From the NCBI GenBank assembly GCA_025360525.1, contig JANYCA010000038.1, forward strand, positions 1-37,867: DNA of 37,867 nt. Direction: 5' to 3'. Shown here piece after piece: positions 16,594 to 25,902 of the stretch; the stretch's first letter is position 1, and the number at the start of each line of letters is the position of its first letter. The DNA comes from Chitinophagaceae bacterium. GTDB taxonomy: Bacteria > Bacteroidota > Bacteroidia > Chitinophagales > Chitinophagaceae. The notes below the pieces were generated by a model. The model worked only from the letters and a program-made list of their open reading frames with translations. It searched no databases and was not told the origin of the DNA. The translations under genes and the position numbers were made by a program.

Positions 16594-17553
16594 TTAAATA
16601 TTGGCTACTCCGTGGTTCATCAAAAATTCTTCAGGGCAAAAATCATTAATTTGTGCTGGCTTTTCCTCCAGTGCTGCTCTCATTTCTCTGGCAGTTTTTG
16701 TACTTCCATCATGGCTCCAGCCGGGGGGCATCAGCAGGTATTTTATCTTATTGATAAACGATGTTTTCTTTTGTAAATCCCTTCCAATCTGCACCCATTC
16801 GTGCAGTACTATATTTACCGGATGATGACGATTGGATAATGGGCTTGTAAGGCCATAAAGTACCGGCTCTTCCGGCATTTCTTCCTGGAAAGTGCCGAAT
16901 ACTTTATCCCAGATAATTAGACACATCCCCATGTTTTTATCCAGGTACAAAACATTACTGGCGTGGTGTACACGATGGTGGCTTGGACTTACAAAAAACA
17001 CCTCAAACCATGCCGGCATTTTTTGGATAAACTGTGTATGTACCAAAATTCCGTAAATCTGCGTAATTGCATATATTAATACGATATCTGCAGGATTAAA
17101 GCCAATAACTGCCAATGGAATAAAGTATACAAACCTGTACAATGGTTGTAATACGGAAGAACGGAAACCAGTAGTAAGGTTAAACTCTTCAGATGAATGA
17201 TGCGTTACATGCACTGCCCAAAATAGCCGACAGTAATGATCTACACAATGTTCTATATAAAACATACCATCTTCCAAAACAAAAAGCAATGACCAATAAA
17301 GAACTGCATGACTTTGAAAGGAAGCTATTTTATTATTGTAAAACCATTGGAGGATAATAAAAAGATAAATGGAGCGAAAAAGCAAATCTATACTACCATT
17401 TAATAAAGTAAGATAAAGGTTTATAAGAGTTTCTTTAATTGAGTAGTATTTCTTTAAATGCAGATGACTACCTATTATTTCAAATAATATGATCGATGCA
17501 TACAGCGGTGTTGTAATTGTGATCAGTGTTTTTTCAATAAATGCAAAGGGCAT
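16594..17553 (-). CDS. Sterol desaturase / fatty acid hydroxylase-family membrane enzyme
   Basis: This 319-residue integral membrane protein has several hydrophobic helices and the histidine clusters that hold a di-iron centre. These are HCVDH, HVTHHSSEEFN and SHHRVHH, in the order and spacing typical of the fatty-acid hydroxylase superfamily. Members hydroxylate or desaturate sterols, carotenoids or lipid alkyl chains; the substrate here cannot be told. The start is ATG at 17553. It is convergent with the HsdR-N-like gene and lies downstream of frr in the same orientation with about 160 bases between. Confidence 0.9.
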   Translation of the reverse strand: MPFAFIEKTLITITTPLYASIILFEIIGSHLHLKKYYSIKETLINLYLTLLNGSIDLLFRSIYLFIILQWFYNNKIASFQSHAVLYWSLLFVLEDGMFYIEHCVDHYCRLFWAVHVTHHSSEEFNLTTGFRSSVLQPLYRFVYFIPLAVIGFNPADIVLIYAITQIYGILVHTQFIQKMPAWFEVFFVSPSHHRVHHASNVLYLDKNMGMCLIIWDKVFGTFQEEMPEEPVLYGLTSPLSNRHHPVNIVLHEWVQIGRDLQKKTSFINKIKYLLMPPGWSHDGSTKTAREMRAALEEKPAQINDFCPEEFLMNHGVANI

Positions 17554-17716
17554 ATAAATAGTTTGTTATAACAACTGTTGAGTATCGAATGGTAGCGCAA
17601 AAACAAACTACCCTGCGTATTATTATTTTAGGATGAAAAAGATTATGCAAATGCAGCGTCTCTAAAAGATTTTTCACTTACCATTAGCATTCGCAAACAT
17701 AAAAAAGGCCGAACTT

Positions 17717-18280
17717 CTATACTACCATTATCTCCTTTTCCTTTGCTTCAAGGTGTTTTTCAATTAATGAAATAAACCGGTTGGTTAATTCCTGCATTTC
17801 TATTTCAGCTTCTTTGGCAGCATCTTCACTAAGACCATCTTTTTGCAGTTTTTTAATTTGCTCAATCGACTCCCTGCGAATATTCCGGATAGATACTTTG
17901 CCATTTTCACCTTCAGCATTACATCTTTTCACTAATTCTTTTCTTCTTTCTTCAGTTAGCGGTGGCAAAAATAACCGGATAAAATTGCCGTCATTTTGTG
18001 GATTAATACCAATATTGCTGGCAATAATGGCCCGCTCAATGGGTTGAAGCATATTTCGTTCCCAGGGTTGTACAGAGATAGTGCGGGCATCTAACACAGA
18101 AATATTTGCTATCTGCGAAATAGGTGTTGGTGAACCATAATATTCAGCTACAATACCATCCAGCATATTGGGATTAGCCTTTCCAGCCCTTATTTTTACG
18201 AGTTCAGCTTCTAAATGGCTGATAGCTTTCTTCATGGTGCTTTCCGTATCCATCTTTATCAAATCCAGTTCTTCTGACAT
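17717..18280 (-). CDS. frr: Ribosome recycling factor
   Basis: RRF splits the post-termination ribosome together with EF-G. The length (187) is standard. Conserved segments are visible: HLEAELVKIRAGKANPNMLD, the STPISQ-like loop YYGSPTPISQIANI, ARTISVQPWE, and LTEERRKELVKRCNAEGE. It forms a three-helix bundle plus a beta domain in the cytoplasm. The start is ATG at 18280, with a good -7 promoter element 23-30 bases upstream. Confidence 0.97.
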   Translation of the reverse strand: MSEELDLIKMDTESTMKKAISHLEAELVKIRAGKANPNMLDGIVAEYYGSPTPISQIANISVLDARTISVQPWERNMLQPIERAIIASNIGINPQNDGNFIRLFLPPLTEERRKELVKRCNAEGENGKVSIRNIRRESIEQIKKLQKDGLSEDAAKEAEIEMQELTNRFISLIEKHLEAKEKEIMVV

Positions 18281-18302
18281 AAAAATTCGTTTTAGGTGGC
18301 TG

Positions 18303-18310
18303 CAAAACTA
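18303..18310 (-). promoter_or_regulatory. -7 promoter element of frr
   Basis: TAGTTTTG on the minus strand matches TAnnTTTG exactly. Its position allows a short leader of under 20 bases before the frr ATG. No clear TTG element was found at the usual distance. Confidence 0.4.
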
Positions 18311-18472
18311 AAGAAAAGAATTATAAGGCCCACATCTGGCGATGCACAAAGACAATAAATTTTTAACAGCGAAAAAAAAAGAAAAAATGGAATAAAAAAA
18401 GTTGCGCCGTTGAGGAATTATTTTCGATGCTGTTTATGTTCAGTTTTTGGGGGAAAGCAACTATCTCTTTAA

Positions 18473-19597
18473 TTAGTCTGCCTCAACTACTTCCGAAGTA
18501 AATGCAAGAATTTTGGTTGCCTTCACAACCCTTCCTTCGTTTAATAAACTTATAGCAACATTTTCTTTGATTTTTGATCGGAAATAGCAGATTACTCCAA
18601 TAAGTGAGGCAGCTACTGCAAACAAAATGCCCATTACCAGCGTAGATCCAAAGCTGCTAATAGAATAGGTTAACGCAATAAAAAAAACATTAGCGCCCAC
18701 GCATAAGAAAGTTACCTTTTGATGACTAAAGCCGAGATCGAGTAAAAAGTGGTGAACATGGTTTCTATCAGGACTAAAGGGTGAACGCTTACCTAAAATG
18801 CGCAAACTGAATACCCGAAGTGTATCAAATAGGGGCACAATTAATATGGAAAAACCTAGTGCCGGAGCCGATTCCAAAGGTAATACGGCGTCGGGTGCGC
18901 CTGCAGTATTTATAAACTGAATAACCAGTATGGCATTGAAAAGGCCAATTAAAAGTGAGCCTGTATCACCCATAAATATTTTTGCCGGTGAAAAATTATA
19001 AATCAAAAAACCAATAAGACTTCCGGCGAGAGAAAATGCCATTACCGAATACATTATTTGCCCTACATAAAAGAAATAGCTGCCAAAAACAAGGGTTGTA
19101 AGCAATCCGAGGGAACCTGCCAAACCATCTACACCATCAATAAGATTAAAGGAATTAGTAATAACAATTATAGTAAAGAAAGTAAGAACAATACTTGCTA
19201 TGTAAGGTATTTCTCCAATGCCAAAAAAACCATGCATGTTGGTAATTTGAATGCCACCGAATTTAATAATAATACCTGCCGCCAATAACTGGCCGATAAA
19301 TTTTTTTGCTGCGGATAAAATAAGGATGTCATCTTTAATTCCCAGAAAAAAAATAACGATAGCTGCGGCTGCAAAATATTGCAATTCGTTGCTACCAACA
19401 GGTACACAAAGAAGTGTAGCTAAAATAAATCCGGCAAAAATACCTAATCCGCCAAGGGTGGGAATTACCATTTTGTGGACCTTACGCTCATCCGGTTCAT
19501 CAAACATTTTCCGCTCCCTTGCTACCTGAATAATGACAGGTATGGCGAAAAATGTAATAATAAAAGATACAACGCCACTGAATAATATATTGTCCAT
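18473..19597 (-). CDS. Undecaprenyl-phosphate sugar-1-phosphate transferase (MraY/WecA family)
   Basis: This 374-residue membrane enzyme moves a HexNAc-1-phosphate from a UDP-sugar to the lipid carrier and so starts glycan assembly. About ten membrane helices are visible. The family motifs are all present: the early Asp pair (residues 89-90, GIKDD), FNLIDGVDGLAG (Asn151, Asp154, Asp157), MGDTGSLL (Asp211) and RNHVHHFLLDLG, the histidine motif of WecA/TagO-type proteins. It is thus WecA/TagO-like rather than MraY proper. The likely product feeds O-antigen, capsule or another surface polymer. The start is ATG at 19597, with a promoter -7 element just upstream. Confidence 0.9.
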   Translation of the reverse strand: MDNILFSGVVSFIITFFAIPVIIQVARERKMFDEPDERKVHKMVIPTLGGLGIFAGFILATLLCVPVGSNELQYFAAAAIVIFFLGIKDDILILSAAKKFIGQLLAAGIIIKFGGIQITNMHGFFGIGEIPYIASIVLTFFTIIVITNSFNLIDGVDGLAGSLGLLTTLVFGSYFFYVGQIMYSVMAFSLAGSLIGFLIYNFSPAKIFMGDTGSLLIGLFNAILVIQFINTAGAPDAVLPLESAPALGFSILIVPLFDTLRVFSLRILGKRSPFSPDRNHVHHFLLDLGFSHQKVTFLCVGANVFFIALTYSISSFGSTLVMGILFAVAASLIGVICYFRSKIKENVAISLLNEGRVVKATKILAFTSEVVEAD

Positions 19598-19625
19598 GCC
19601 AGGGGGTAATTAATAATATTTAATA

Positions 19626-19633
19626 CAAAAGTA
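19626..19633 (-). promoter_or_regulatory. -7 promoter element of the WecA-like gene
   Basis: TACTTTTG on the minus strand is an exact TAnnTTTG match about 30 bases before the ATG at 19597. Several TTG triplets lie upstream, but closer than the usual 17-23 base spacing. Confidence 0.4.
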
Positions 19634-19818
19634 AACTTCAACAACAAGCTAAACGCATCCAGATTAAACTAATGTGCTGCAACATAGTAAAATAATGCCG
19701 ATTTATAAAATTTTAGTACAAAACCATCGTTAGGTAACCGGCCTTTATTTGTTATAATATTAGCAAACGACAATTGTTAAACCTTATTATTAAAACGCAA
19801 TACTTATTAAATTTTTAC

Positions 19819-19849
19819 TTTGCTGTTGAAAGTATTTAAAGTAGGTTTG
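19819..19849 (+). promoter_or_regulatory. Bacteroidota-type promoter of the transketolase gene
   Basis: TTTG (19819-19822) and TAGGTTTG (19842-19849) match both promoter elements of Bacteroidota, separated by 19 bases. The start codon at 19867 follows closely, implying a leader of only about a dozen bases. Confidence 0.6.
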
Positions 19850-19866
19850 CTTTGAAAATTTAAACT

Positions 19867-20703
19867 ATGACTGATTTAAAAGGAGTAGCAAACCAGGTAC
19901 GCAGAGATATTGTGCGAATGGTTCATGGTGTGCAAAGTGGCCACCCAGGTGGTTCGTTGGGCTGCACAGAGTATTTGACAGCGCTGTATTTTGAGGTAAT
20001 GAATCATAATCCGGCATTTAATATGGATGGGTTGGGAGAAGATTTATTTTTTCTGAGTAATGGCCATATTTCGCCTGTATTTTACAGTGTTTTGGCAAGA
20101 AGTGGTTATTTTCCAACACAGGAACTGGCTACTTTCAGAAAACTAAATACCCGATTGCAGGGACATCCTACTACACACGAACATTTACCGGGTGTAAGAA
20201 TCGCCAGCGGTTCGCTTGGGCAGGGAATGAGTGTGGCAATAGGTGCGGCATTGGCAAAGAAATTGAACAATGACAATGGAATCGTTTTTTCACTCCATGG
20301 CGACGGTGAGTTGGATGAAGGGCAAAACTGGGAAGCAATTATGTTTGCTGCACATAAAAAAGTTGATAACCTCATTGCCACCATCGACTGGAATGGCCAA
20401 CAAATTGACGGACCTACCAGCAAAGTGATGGATTTGGGCAATCTCGATGCCAAATTTGAAGCTTTTGGCTGGCACGTACTTCACCTGGAGCAAGGAAATG
20501 ATATAGATGAGGTAGTTGCTTCTTTAAATCTAGCCAAAACACTTACAGGCAAAGGCAAGCCAATTGTTATTTTGATGAAGACCGCCATGGGAAAAGGGGT
20601 TGATTTTATGGAGGGCAGTCACGAGTGGCATGGCATTTCACCAAATGATGAGCAATTGGCAAGGGCACTTGCTCAATTGCCCGAAACTTTGGGAGATTAT
20701 TAA
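19867..20703 (+). CDS. Transketolase, N-terminal (TPP-binding) subunit
   Basis: This 278-residue protein equals the N-terminal third to half of a full transketolase. It carries the thiamine-diphosphate/metal site: SGHPGGSLGCTEYL near the start, GSLGQGMSVAIGAA, and GDGELDEGQNWEA...IDWNGQQIDGPT. The enzyme exchanges two-carbon units in the pentose phosphate pathway. A separate C-terminal subunit with the pyrimidine-binding and C-terminal domains is needed for activity. It is not next to this gene, since the neighbour is a convergent permease. The start is ATG at 19867, with a good promoter upstream and a terminator downstream. Confidence 0.93.
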   Translation: MTDLKGVANQVRRDIVRMVHGVQSGHPGGSLGCTEYLTALYFEVMNHNPAFNMDGLGEDLFFLSNGHISPVFYSVLARSGYFPTQELATFRKLNTRLQGHPTTHEHLPGVRIASGSLGQGMSVAIGAALAKKLNNDNGIVFSLHGDGELDEGQNWEAIMFAAHKKVDNLIATIDWNGQQIDGPTSKVMDLGNLDAKFEAFGWHVLHLEQGNDIDEVVASLNLAKTLTGKGKPIVILMKTAMGKGVDFMEGSHEWHGISPNDEQLARALAQLPETLGDY

Positions 20704-20718
20704 ACTAAATGTTCTTTT

Positions 20719-20776
20719 TGCCGGGAAGCCGGGAAGTTGCTTAAACGATTTTCTGTTTTCCCGGCATTTTTATTTT
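20719..20776 (+). terminator. Intrinsic terminator of the transketolase gene with doubled left arm
   Basis: TTCCCGGCA (20758-20766), followed by ATTTTTATTTT-type sequence, can pair with TGCCGGGAA at 20719-20727. It can also pair with the adjacent second copy GCCGGGAA at 20728-20735. Either hairpin gives a GC-rich stem before the T-run. Confidence 0.75.
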
Positions 20777-20814
20777 CGGTAACAGAATGCATAACGACTA
20801 GCGCCAAAATTAGA

Positions 20815-22038
20815 TCAACGCAATTCGATTGCCTGGTTAGCTGCCTTGCGTGCCGGAAACCAAGAGGCCATAAAGGCAATAAAAGAAGCGGTAGCAGCAA
20901 CCAATATAAAGTCTGAAGCCGCCAATTCTACCGGAAAATAATCAATCAGGAAAGAGCCACCCTCTAATTTTACCAACTTAAACTTTACCTGTAAAAAACA
21001 AATTATCAGCGCCAATAAAATGCCGGCAATGGTGCCAATGCTTCCCAAAAGCAGGCCTTCGCTCAAAAATATCTTAAGCACCATGCTTTTATTGGCGCCC
21101 ATACTTTGCAGCACACTAATATCTTTTTGTTTTTCAAGCACTAGCATTGTTAAAGCACTTATCATATTAAAAGCGGCAATTAATAATATTAATGTAAGTA
21201 CAGCGTAAATAACCCATTTTTCTAATCGCATGGTGCTATACAAACTTTGATTTTGCTCGTATTTGTTCTGCACTTTATAGTTGGTGCCAAGGGCCTGCTG
21301 CAATTGTAGTTGCGCTATTTTAACGCTGGCACCATCTTTCAATTTTATTTCGCAGGCGCTGTATTCATCAGGGGAAAAACCCATTTGTTGCTTTACAAAA
21401 TCAATATTGGTAAAAGCATATTTATTATCAAAATCTTGTTGTATAGAAAAAATACCTGTGGCTTTTGCATTGCCTTCACTCAGCGATTCCATGGGGTCGC
21501 TTACAGAAACTTTTCCTTTTTTGGGAAGAATAATGGTTAAGATAGAATTTTCGAGCCTGCCATTTACATTAATGCCAGCTGCATTTTGTACGCCGTAACC
21601 AGCTACTATACCGGGTTCTGCTGCGTTGCCAAAATCAAATTTCCCTTCTATAATTTTAGCAGCAACACCACTTACGTTGATATAATTGCTATCCACACCT
21701 TTCAGGTAAACCATGCTTTGCAGGTCTTCGTTTTGGAGTAATGCCTTTTCTTCCGCAATTAGTGAAATGGCAAAGATGGAGGGTTGCTTTTTAATGGAAT
21801 TGATTTGTGCCTGGGTAAGTGTGCATGTTTTGCCGGTAGCAGGGGTAACTTTTATATCTGTATAAAAAGAACTGTATAATGATTTTACCAAACCTTCAAA
21901 TCCATTAAATACACTTAACACCAATATCTGGCAGGCAGTTGCAAATGCAATAACACCCACCGTAACCCAGGCAATAATATTAATAGCATTGGTAGTTTTT
22001 TTTGCTTTAAAATATCTCCAGGCAAATATTAAGTACAA
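20815..22038 (-). CDS. FtsX-like ABC transporter permease (LolC/LolE type)
   Basis: This 407-residue inner-membrane permease has one helix near the N-terminus (about 21-45), a large periplasmic domain of MacB-core type (about 50-270), and three helices in the C-terminal part with the FtsX signature. The signature is seen at VLEKQKDISVLQSMGANKSMV and SWFPARKAANQ near the end. This layout fits the lipoprotein-release complex that works with a LolD-type ATPase, which is not in the window. The start seems to be TTG at 22038, since no ATG precedes the conserved opening MYLIFAWRYFKAKK. rbfA lies upstream in the same orientation, an arrangement common in Bacteroidota. Confidence 0.88.
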   Translation of the reverse strand: MYLIFAWRYFKAKKTTNAINIIAWVTVGVIAFATACQILVLSVFNGFEGLVKSLYSSFYTDIKVTPATGKTCTLTQAQINSIKKQPSIFAISLIAEEKALLQNEDLQSMVYLKGVDSNYINVSGVAAKIIEGKFDFGNAAEPGIVAGYGVQNAAGINVNGRLENSILTIILPKKGKVSVSDPMESLSEGNAKATGIFSIQQDFDNKYAFTNIDFVKQQMGFSPDEYSACEIKLKDGASVKIAQLQLQQALGTNYKVQNKYEQNQSLYSTMRLEKWVIYAVLTLILLIAAFNMISALTMLVLEKQKDISVLQSMGANKSMVLKIFLSEGLLLGSIGTIAGILLALIICFLQVKFKLVKLEGGSFLIDYFPVELAASDFILVAATASFIAFMASWFPARKAANQAIELR

Positions 22039-22143
22039 GGTGTAAATAGTTTTATTGTTGGATGATGTATTAGGCTGTTGTCGAAGGCTGTTAAGGCAAG
22101 CCCTGCATTTAAAACTTTAAATTAAAAGATTTCCAAAAACCTT

Positions 22144-22266
22144 TTACGGCGTCATAGAAAAAGAGATCAGCCTACTTAAATAAATCCGCCATTCTTTTCT
22201 CAGCATTAAATAAATAAAATCAATCCGTAATTCCCAATCCAAATCTACCAAGCTCATCTTAAGCAT
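22144..22266 (-). CDS. Possible 40-residue small ORF after rbfA
   Basis: An ATG frame of 40 codons begins 9 bases after the rbfA stop on the same strand and ends within the gap before the FtsX-like gene. The predicted peptide begins MLKMSLVDLDWELRIDF and is amphipathic with many Leu, Arg and Trp residues. No family is recognised. It could equally be chance. Confidence 0.2.
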   Translation of the reverse strand: MLKMSLVDLDWELRIDFIYLMLRKEWRIYLSRLISFSMTP

Positions 22267-22274
22267 CACGTCAT

Positions 22275-22655
22275 TTATTCTCCCAATTCACCTTTACCCT
22301 CTTCTTTTTTAATCTTTTCAAACAACTCTTCCATTTTAAAAACATAATCCAACGTGTCGTCAATAAAAAACTTTATCTCTGGTATGCTCCTGAGCTGGTG
22401 CCTTACTCTGGTGCCTAATTCTTTTCTGATCTCTTTATATTTTTCTTCAAACTTTTTTAATACCGCCTGTGTGTCTTTTACCTGGAACATACTCAGGTAA
22501 ACCCTTGCTTCAAAAAGATCGGGGGTTATTTTTACACCCGAAATCGAGATCATTCCACCATCCATCATCGTAAGTCCCATCCTGCGAAAAATATCATTTA
22601 ACTCTTCGTTGATTAATCCGGCTACCTGCTTCTGTCTTTTTGTTTCTGCTGTCAT
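22275..22655 (-). CDS. rbfA: Ribosome-binding factor A
   Basis: RbfA helps mature the 30S subunit by acting on the 5' end of 16S rRNA. This 126-residue protein has the KH-like fold pattern: RQKQVAGLINEELNDIF, GGMISISGVKITPDLFEARVYLSMF, LGTRVRHQLRSIPEIKFFIDDTLDYVFKMEELF. The C-terminal tail is acidic. The start is ATG at 22655. It precedes the FtsX-like permease gene on the same strand. Confidence 0.95.
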   Translation of the reverse strand: MTAETKRQKQVAGLINEELNDIFRRMGLTMMDGGMISISGVKITPDLFEARVYLSMFQVKDTQAVLKKFEEKYKEIRKELGTRVRHQLRSIPEIKFFIDDTLDYVFKMEELFEKIKKEEGKGELGE

Positions 22656-22874
22656 GATGTAGTTATTTAAAGATTGTAAAAGTACGTTCTTTCAATAACT
22701 ATTGGTAAGGGAGAAGGAAGTTAGGGATCCGGACGGCATTTATTTTTATGGCTTCCAGATAGTTGAATGCTAATTAGGGCTGGCTTTCAGGATAAGAACA
22801 TCCTATGTTACCTGTTATTGATTTCTACGATTGTTCAGCCTCATTAAGCAATTGTTCTGCCTCAAAAAAAAATT

Positions 22875-24821
22875 CTACCGTTGCTCCAGCAAACAGAAAC
22901 TGTAAGGCTCTATAATCAGGTGTTGGTTATCGAAACCAACATTGTAGGTTTTATTCTGCCAGTGATCGTACAACTCAGTTGCTTCAGGCCCATGCTGTTT
23001 AAACACAGCCCATGATAAATATGAAACTTGTTTGCTGAAATTAAATACGCAGTAGAGTTTGGTTGCATCTTGTGTACGCAGGAAGCCGGCCACATGAATA
23101 TTGAAAGGACTAAGCCAGGTAAGATTTTTAAAATCGGCCAGCATGGTTAGCTTTTTCCGGATGGCAATAAGTTTTTGGGTATCGCAAAAAATACGATGTT
23201 CAACGGTACCTTGCACATCAATATTTTTATTTTTTTCCCAGTTAATTACGGGCCGGTGCATCCAGCGGTTGTCGTAGCTTTTCCCGGCATCATCGAGGTA
23301 AGAATAATCGTTGGTGTAGCCTGCTTCATCACCATAAAAAAGCATGGGGACTCCGCCAATAAAAAAGCTTTGTGCCTGCATCAGCAGAATCTTTCTCACA
23401 GATAATTCTACCTGCAATTCATCGTGGTTTTTTAGAGCAGTTTCCAGTCCGCACAAAGATGCCAGCGAGCCACTAATACGGGCATCCTGTGTTTTTGGAT
23501 TAACCGAAAACAAAGCGCCGGTTGCAGGTGAATCTTGTAAAGTTCCAGAATAATAATCTTTTAAAAACTTACGATGTTGATATGGATTATATCCTGCATG
23601 CTCTATCATGTAATCGTCATAGCCCAAACCAATATCATCATGGCAACGGGTATAGGTTATCCAGGTGGTGCCGTATGGTTTTTGCAATAGTTCGTGCTGG
23701 GCTGCCAGCATTACCTGCGTATCGCCTGTGGCCAAAGCATCCCACTGCAATGCCATTTGCGTGGCATTGTAGGCAAAGTCACACTCTTTGGCAGTGTACA
23801 TACCGGTACCAAAATATTTCATTATTTCTTTTGGTGCAACAATGGCTTCGCCCAGCAGCGCCATGCCGGGTGTTGCTGCTTGTACACATTGTTTTATCAG
23901 GCGCAATAATGTGTGAGCCTGCGGTAAATTCTGGCAAGTGGTACCCATTTTTTTCCAGATAAAAGCGGGTGCATCAATGCGTAAAATATCTACACCTAAA
24001 TTGGCGTAAAAGAAAATATTATCCAGCATATCTACCAGCACGACAGGGTTGGTATAATTTAAATCCCATTGGTAATTATTAAAAACAGTCATCACCCATT
24101 TTTTACTTTCTTCGTTCCATGTAAAATTTCCGGGGGCACTTTCCGGGAAAACTTCGGGCATGCCGGCATCGTATTGGTTGGGTATATACCTGTCATCAAA
24201 CATGTAAAAATAATCCTGGTATTTTTTATCGCCTTGCTTTGCTTTTACTGCCCACTCGTGCTGATGAGAGGTATGATTAAGCACAATATCTATCATGAGA
24301 TACATTTTTTCTGTACTCATTTTTTGCTGCAGCTTTTGTAAATCTTCCAGTGTTCCAAAACGTTCATCTACTTTTCTAAAATCAGATACTGCATATCCGC
24401 CGTCACTTTCTCCTGCAGGACTTTCCATCACCGGCATCAGGTGTAAAAAATTTACGCCCAGTTTATTAAAATAATCCAGCCTGGAGCCAAGGTTTTTCAG
24501 GTTGCCGCAAAACCTGTCAACATACAAACTCATGCCAGTAATTTCATTGCTTAAAAACCAGGTACCTTTTTCTCCCTTTTCTACATCCAGTGCTTTTAAG
24601 TTTTCCGGCCGCTGCAGGTAGGCATTTCTGATGCTCTCTATCAAGTTAATAAACATCTTCTCTGCCTGGGGATGATTTTTATACAGTTCGTTGTACAAAT
24701 AATGTATGGAAGCTATATTGGCCACCAGCCGGGTATAAAATAAATTGTCTTTACCGGCTATGTCTATGGCCTTTTTTTGCAGGCAGTTATTTACGAGTTG
24801 ATGTAGTTGCGGATTGTACAC
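22875..24821 (-). CDS. Amylosucrase (GH13 subfamily 4)
   Basis: This 648-residue cytoplasmic enzyme acts on sucrose. It releases fructose and transfers the glucose to an alpha-1,4-glucan or to water. The length and the catalytic residues Asp283 (ILRIDAPAFIWK), Glu325 (LLGEAIV) and Asp395 (RCHDDIG) closely match the known amylosucrase triad positions. The family-specific segments DGGYAVSDFRKVDERFG and YQWDLNYTNP are also present. The start appears to be GTG at 24821. The fructokinase gene is just upstream in the same operon and would use the released fructose. Sucrose hydrolase of the same subfamily is the alternative. No signal peptide is visible. Confidence 0.9.
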   Translation of the reverse strand: MYNPQLHQLVNNCLQKKAIDIAGKDNLFYTRLVANIASIHYLYNELYKNHPQAEKMFINLIESIRNAYLQRPENLKALDVEKGEKGTWFLSNEITGMSLYVDRFCGNLKNLGSRLDYFNKLGVNFLHLMPVMESPAGESDGGYAVSDFRKVDERFGTLEDLQKLQQKMSTEKMYLMIDIVLNHTSHQHEWAVKAKQGDKKYQDYFYMFDDRYIPNQYDAGMPEVFPESAPGNFTWNEESKKWVMTVFNNYQWDLNYTNPVVLVDMLDNIFFYANLGVDILRIDAPAFIWKKMGTTCQNLPQAHTLLRLIKQCVQAATPGMALLGEAIVAPKEIMKYFGTGMYTAKECDFAYNATQMALQWDALATGDTQVMLAAQHELLQKPYGTTWITYTRCHDDIGLGYDDYMIEHAGYNPYQHRKFLKDYYSGTLQDSPATGALFSVNPKTQDARISGSLASLCGLETALKNHDELQVELSVRKILLMQAQSFFIGGVPMLFYGDEAGYTNDYSYLDDAGKSYDNRWMHRPVINWEKNKNIDVQGTVEHRIFCDTQKLIAIRKKLTMLADFKNLTWLSPFNIHVAGFLRTQDATKLYCVFNFSKQVSYLSWAVFKQHGPEATELYDHWQNKTYNVGFDNQHLIIEPYSFCLLEQR

Positions 24822-24919
24822 AGTAATTGTTTTTTTTAAAAGAAGGCAAAGTTAAAAACATGCAATAATAAGACATTAGCGACTTTGTGATTTTTAAGCC
24901 TTTAGGTGAGTTTTTTCGC

Positions 24920-25873
24920 TCAAATAAAAATTGCATTATTTAAATTTTTAAAGGCTTCCATAGCGCCCATATATTCGCATGTTCTTGCTCCGGCTTTGTT
25001 GGCATTTGCAATAAGATGCTGCCATTGCAGTTTGGATAAACCGATTATTTCATCTTTAGAAATCATGCTTAACTGGAAGAGAACCGCACCGACAAAAGCA
25101 TCACCTGCACCGGTAGTATCTACCGGCTTAACCGGTATACTTTCAACAACAGCTGTTGCTTTATTGTAGCCTAACAGCGTTCCATCTTTACCCAACGTAA
25201 TGGTAAATACAGCAGTAGTTTTTTCCAGCAAAGCATTGGTGGCGGCTTCAAGCGTATCAGTTGCGGTTAGCAGCATAGCCTCTTCATCACTTACTTTAAA
25301 GAAATTACAATGGTTTAAAAAATACCAGCTTTGATCAATAAAAGTTTGTGTATTTTTTTTAAATAGCAGGTGTCGGTAATTAGGATCGAAACTGATAAAA
25401 ATATTTTTGGCCAATGCCTTTTTTAGTAAACTTTTATAGGCTGATTGCAATGGCCCGGGTAAAAACCCGGTGGCAGATCCAAAATGAATAATGGCTATTT
25501 CATCTAAATTAATTTGTTCAATGTCTGCTTCGCTCAATTCTCCATCAGCTCCACGACTAAAAACGAAATCTCTTTCTCCATCTTCCATCAAACTCACAAA
25601 AGCGAGTGTGGTAAAGTGATTTGAATCTTTCAGCATGAGTTTGGTATCTACCCCAAAGCTGTTCATCTCATCAATTAATTGTTGCCCAAACGGATCGTTA
25701 CCCACTTTAGCAGCCAGCGATACTTTGCCTCCCAATGCAGCAATTGCAGCTGCTACATTGGTTGGTGCCCCCCCTGTCTTTTTTAAAAAATTATTGCCTT
25801 CAGCCAATGTTTTTCCTTTGTCGGTACAAATCATATCCATTAAAGCTTCACCGATGCAGAGTATTTTATTCAT
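24920..25873 (-). CDS. PfkB-family fructokinase
   Basis: This 317-residue ribokinase-fold sugar kinase phosphorylates a sugar with ATP. The N-terminal motif GGAPTNVAAAIAALGG and the C-terminal DTTGAGDAFVGA, with catalytic Asp258, are intact. Fructose as substrate is inferred from the neighbours: it lies between a sucrose-type transporter and an amylosucrase that frees fructose. The start is ATG at 25873, 29 bases after the transporter gene's stop. A 2-keto-3-deoxygluconate or other sugar kinase is less likely given the context. Confidence 0.9.
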   Translation of the reverse strand: MNKILCIGEALMDMICTDKGKTLAEGNNFLKKTGGAPTNVAAAIAALGGKVSLAAKVGNDPFGQQLIDEMNSFGVDTKLMLKDSNHFTTLAFVSLMEDGERDFVFSRGADGELSEADIEQINLDEIAIIHFGSATGFLPGPLQSAYKSLLKKALAKNIFISFDPNYRHLLFKKNTQTFIDQSWYFLNHCNFFKVSDEEAMLLTATDTLEAATNALLEKTTAVFTITLGKDGTLLGYNKATAVVESIPVKPVDTTGAGDAFVGAVLFQLSMISKDEIIGLSKLQWQHLIANANKAGARTCEYMGAMEAFKNLNNAIFI

Positions 25874-25902
25874 ACTATAATTTATATTTTTTTATCTCAT
25901 CA

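Noticed and set aside
16590..16600. Palindrome TTGCATGCAA near the end of the HsdR-N-like gene as an operator
   Set aside because: Ten-base palindromes are expected by chance in AT-rich DNA, and the site lies between convergent genes where no promoter is needed.
23522..23962. 146-residue plus-strand frame within the amylosucrase gene
   Set aside because: It overlaps the catalytic core of amylosucrase in antisense and shows no domain of its own.
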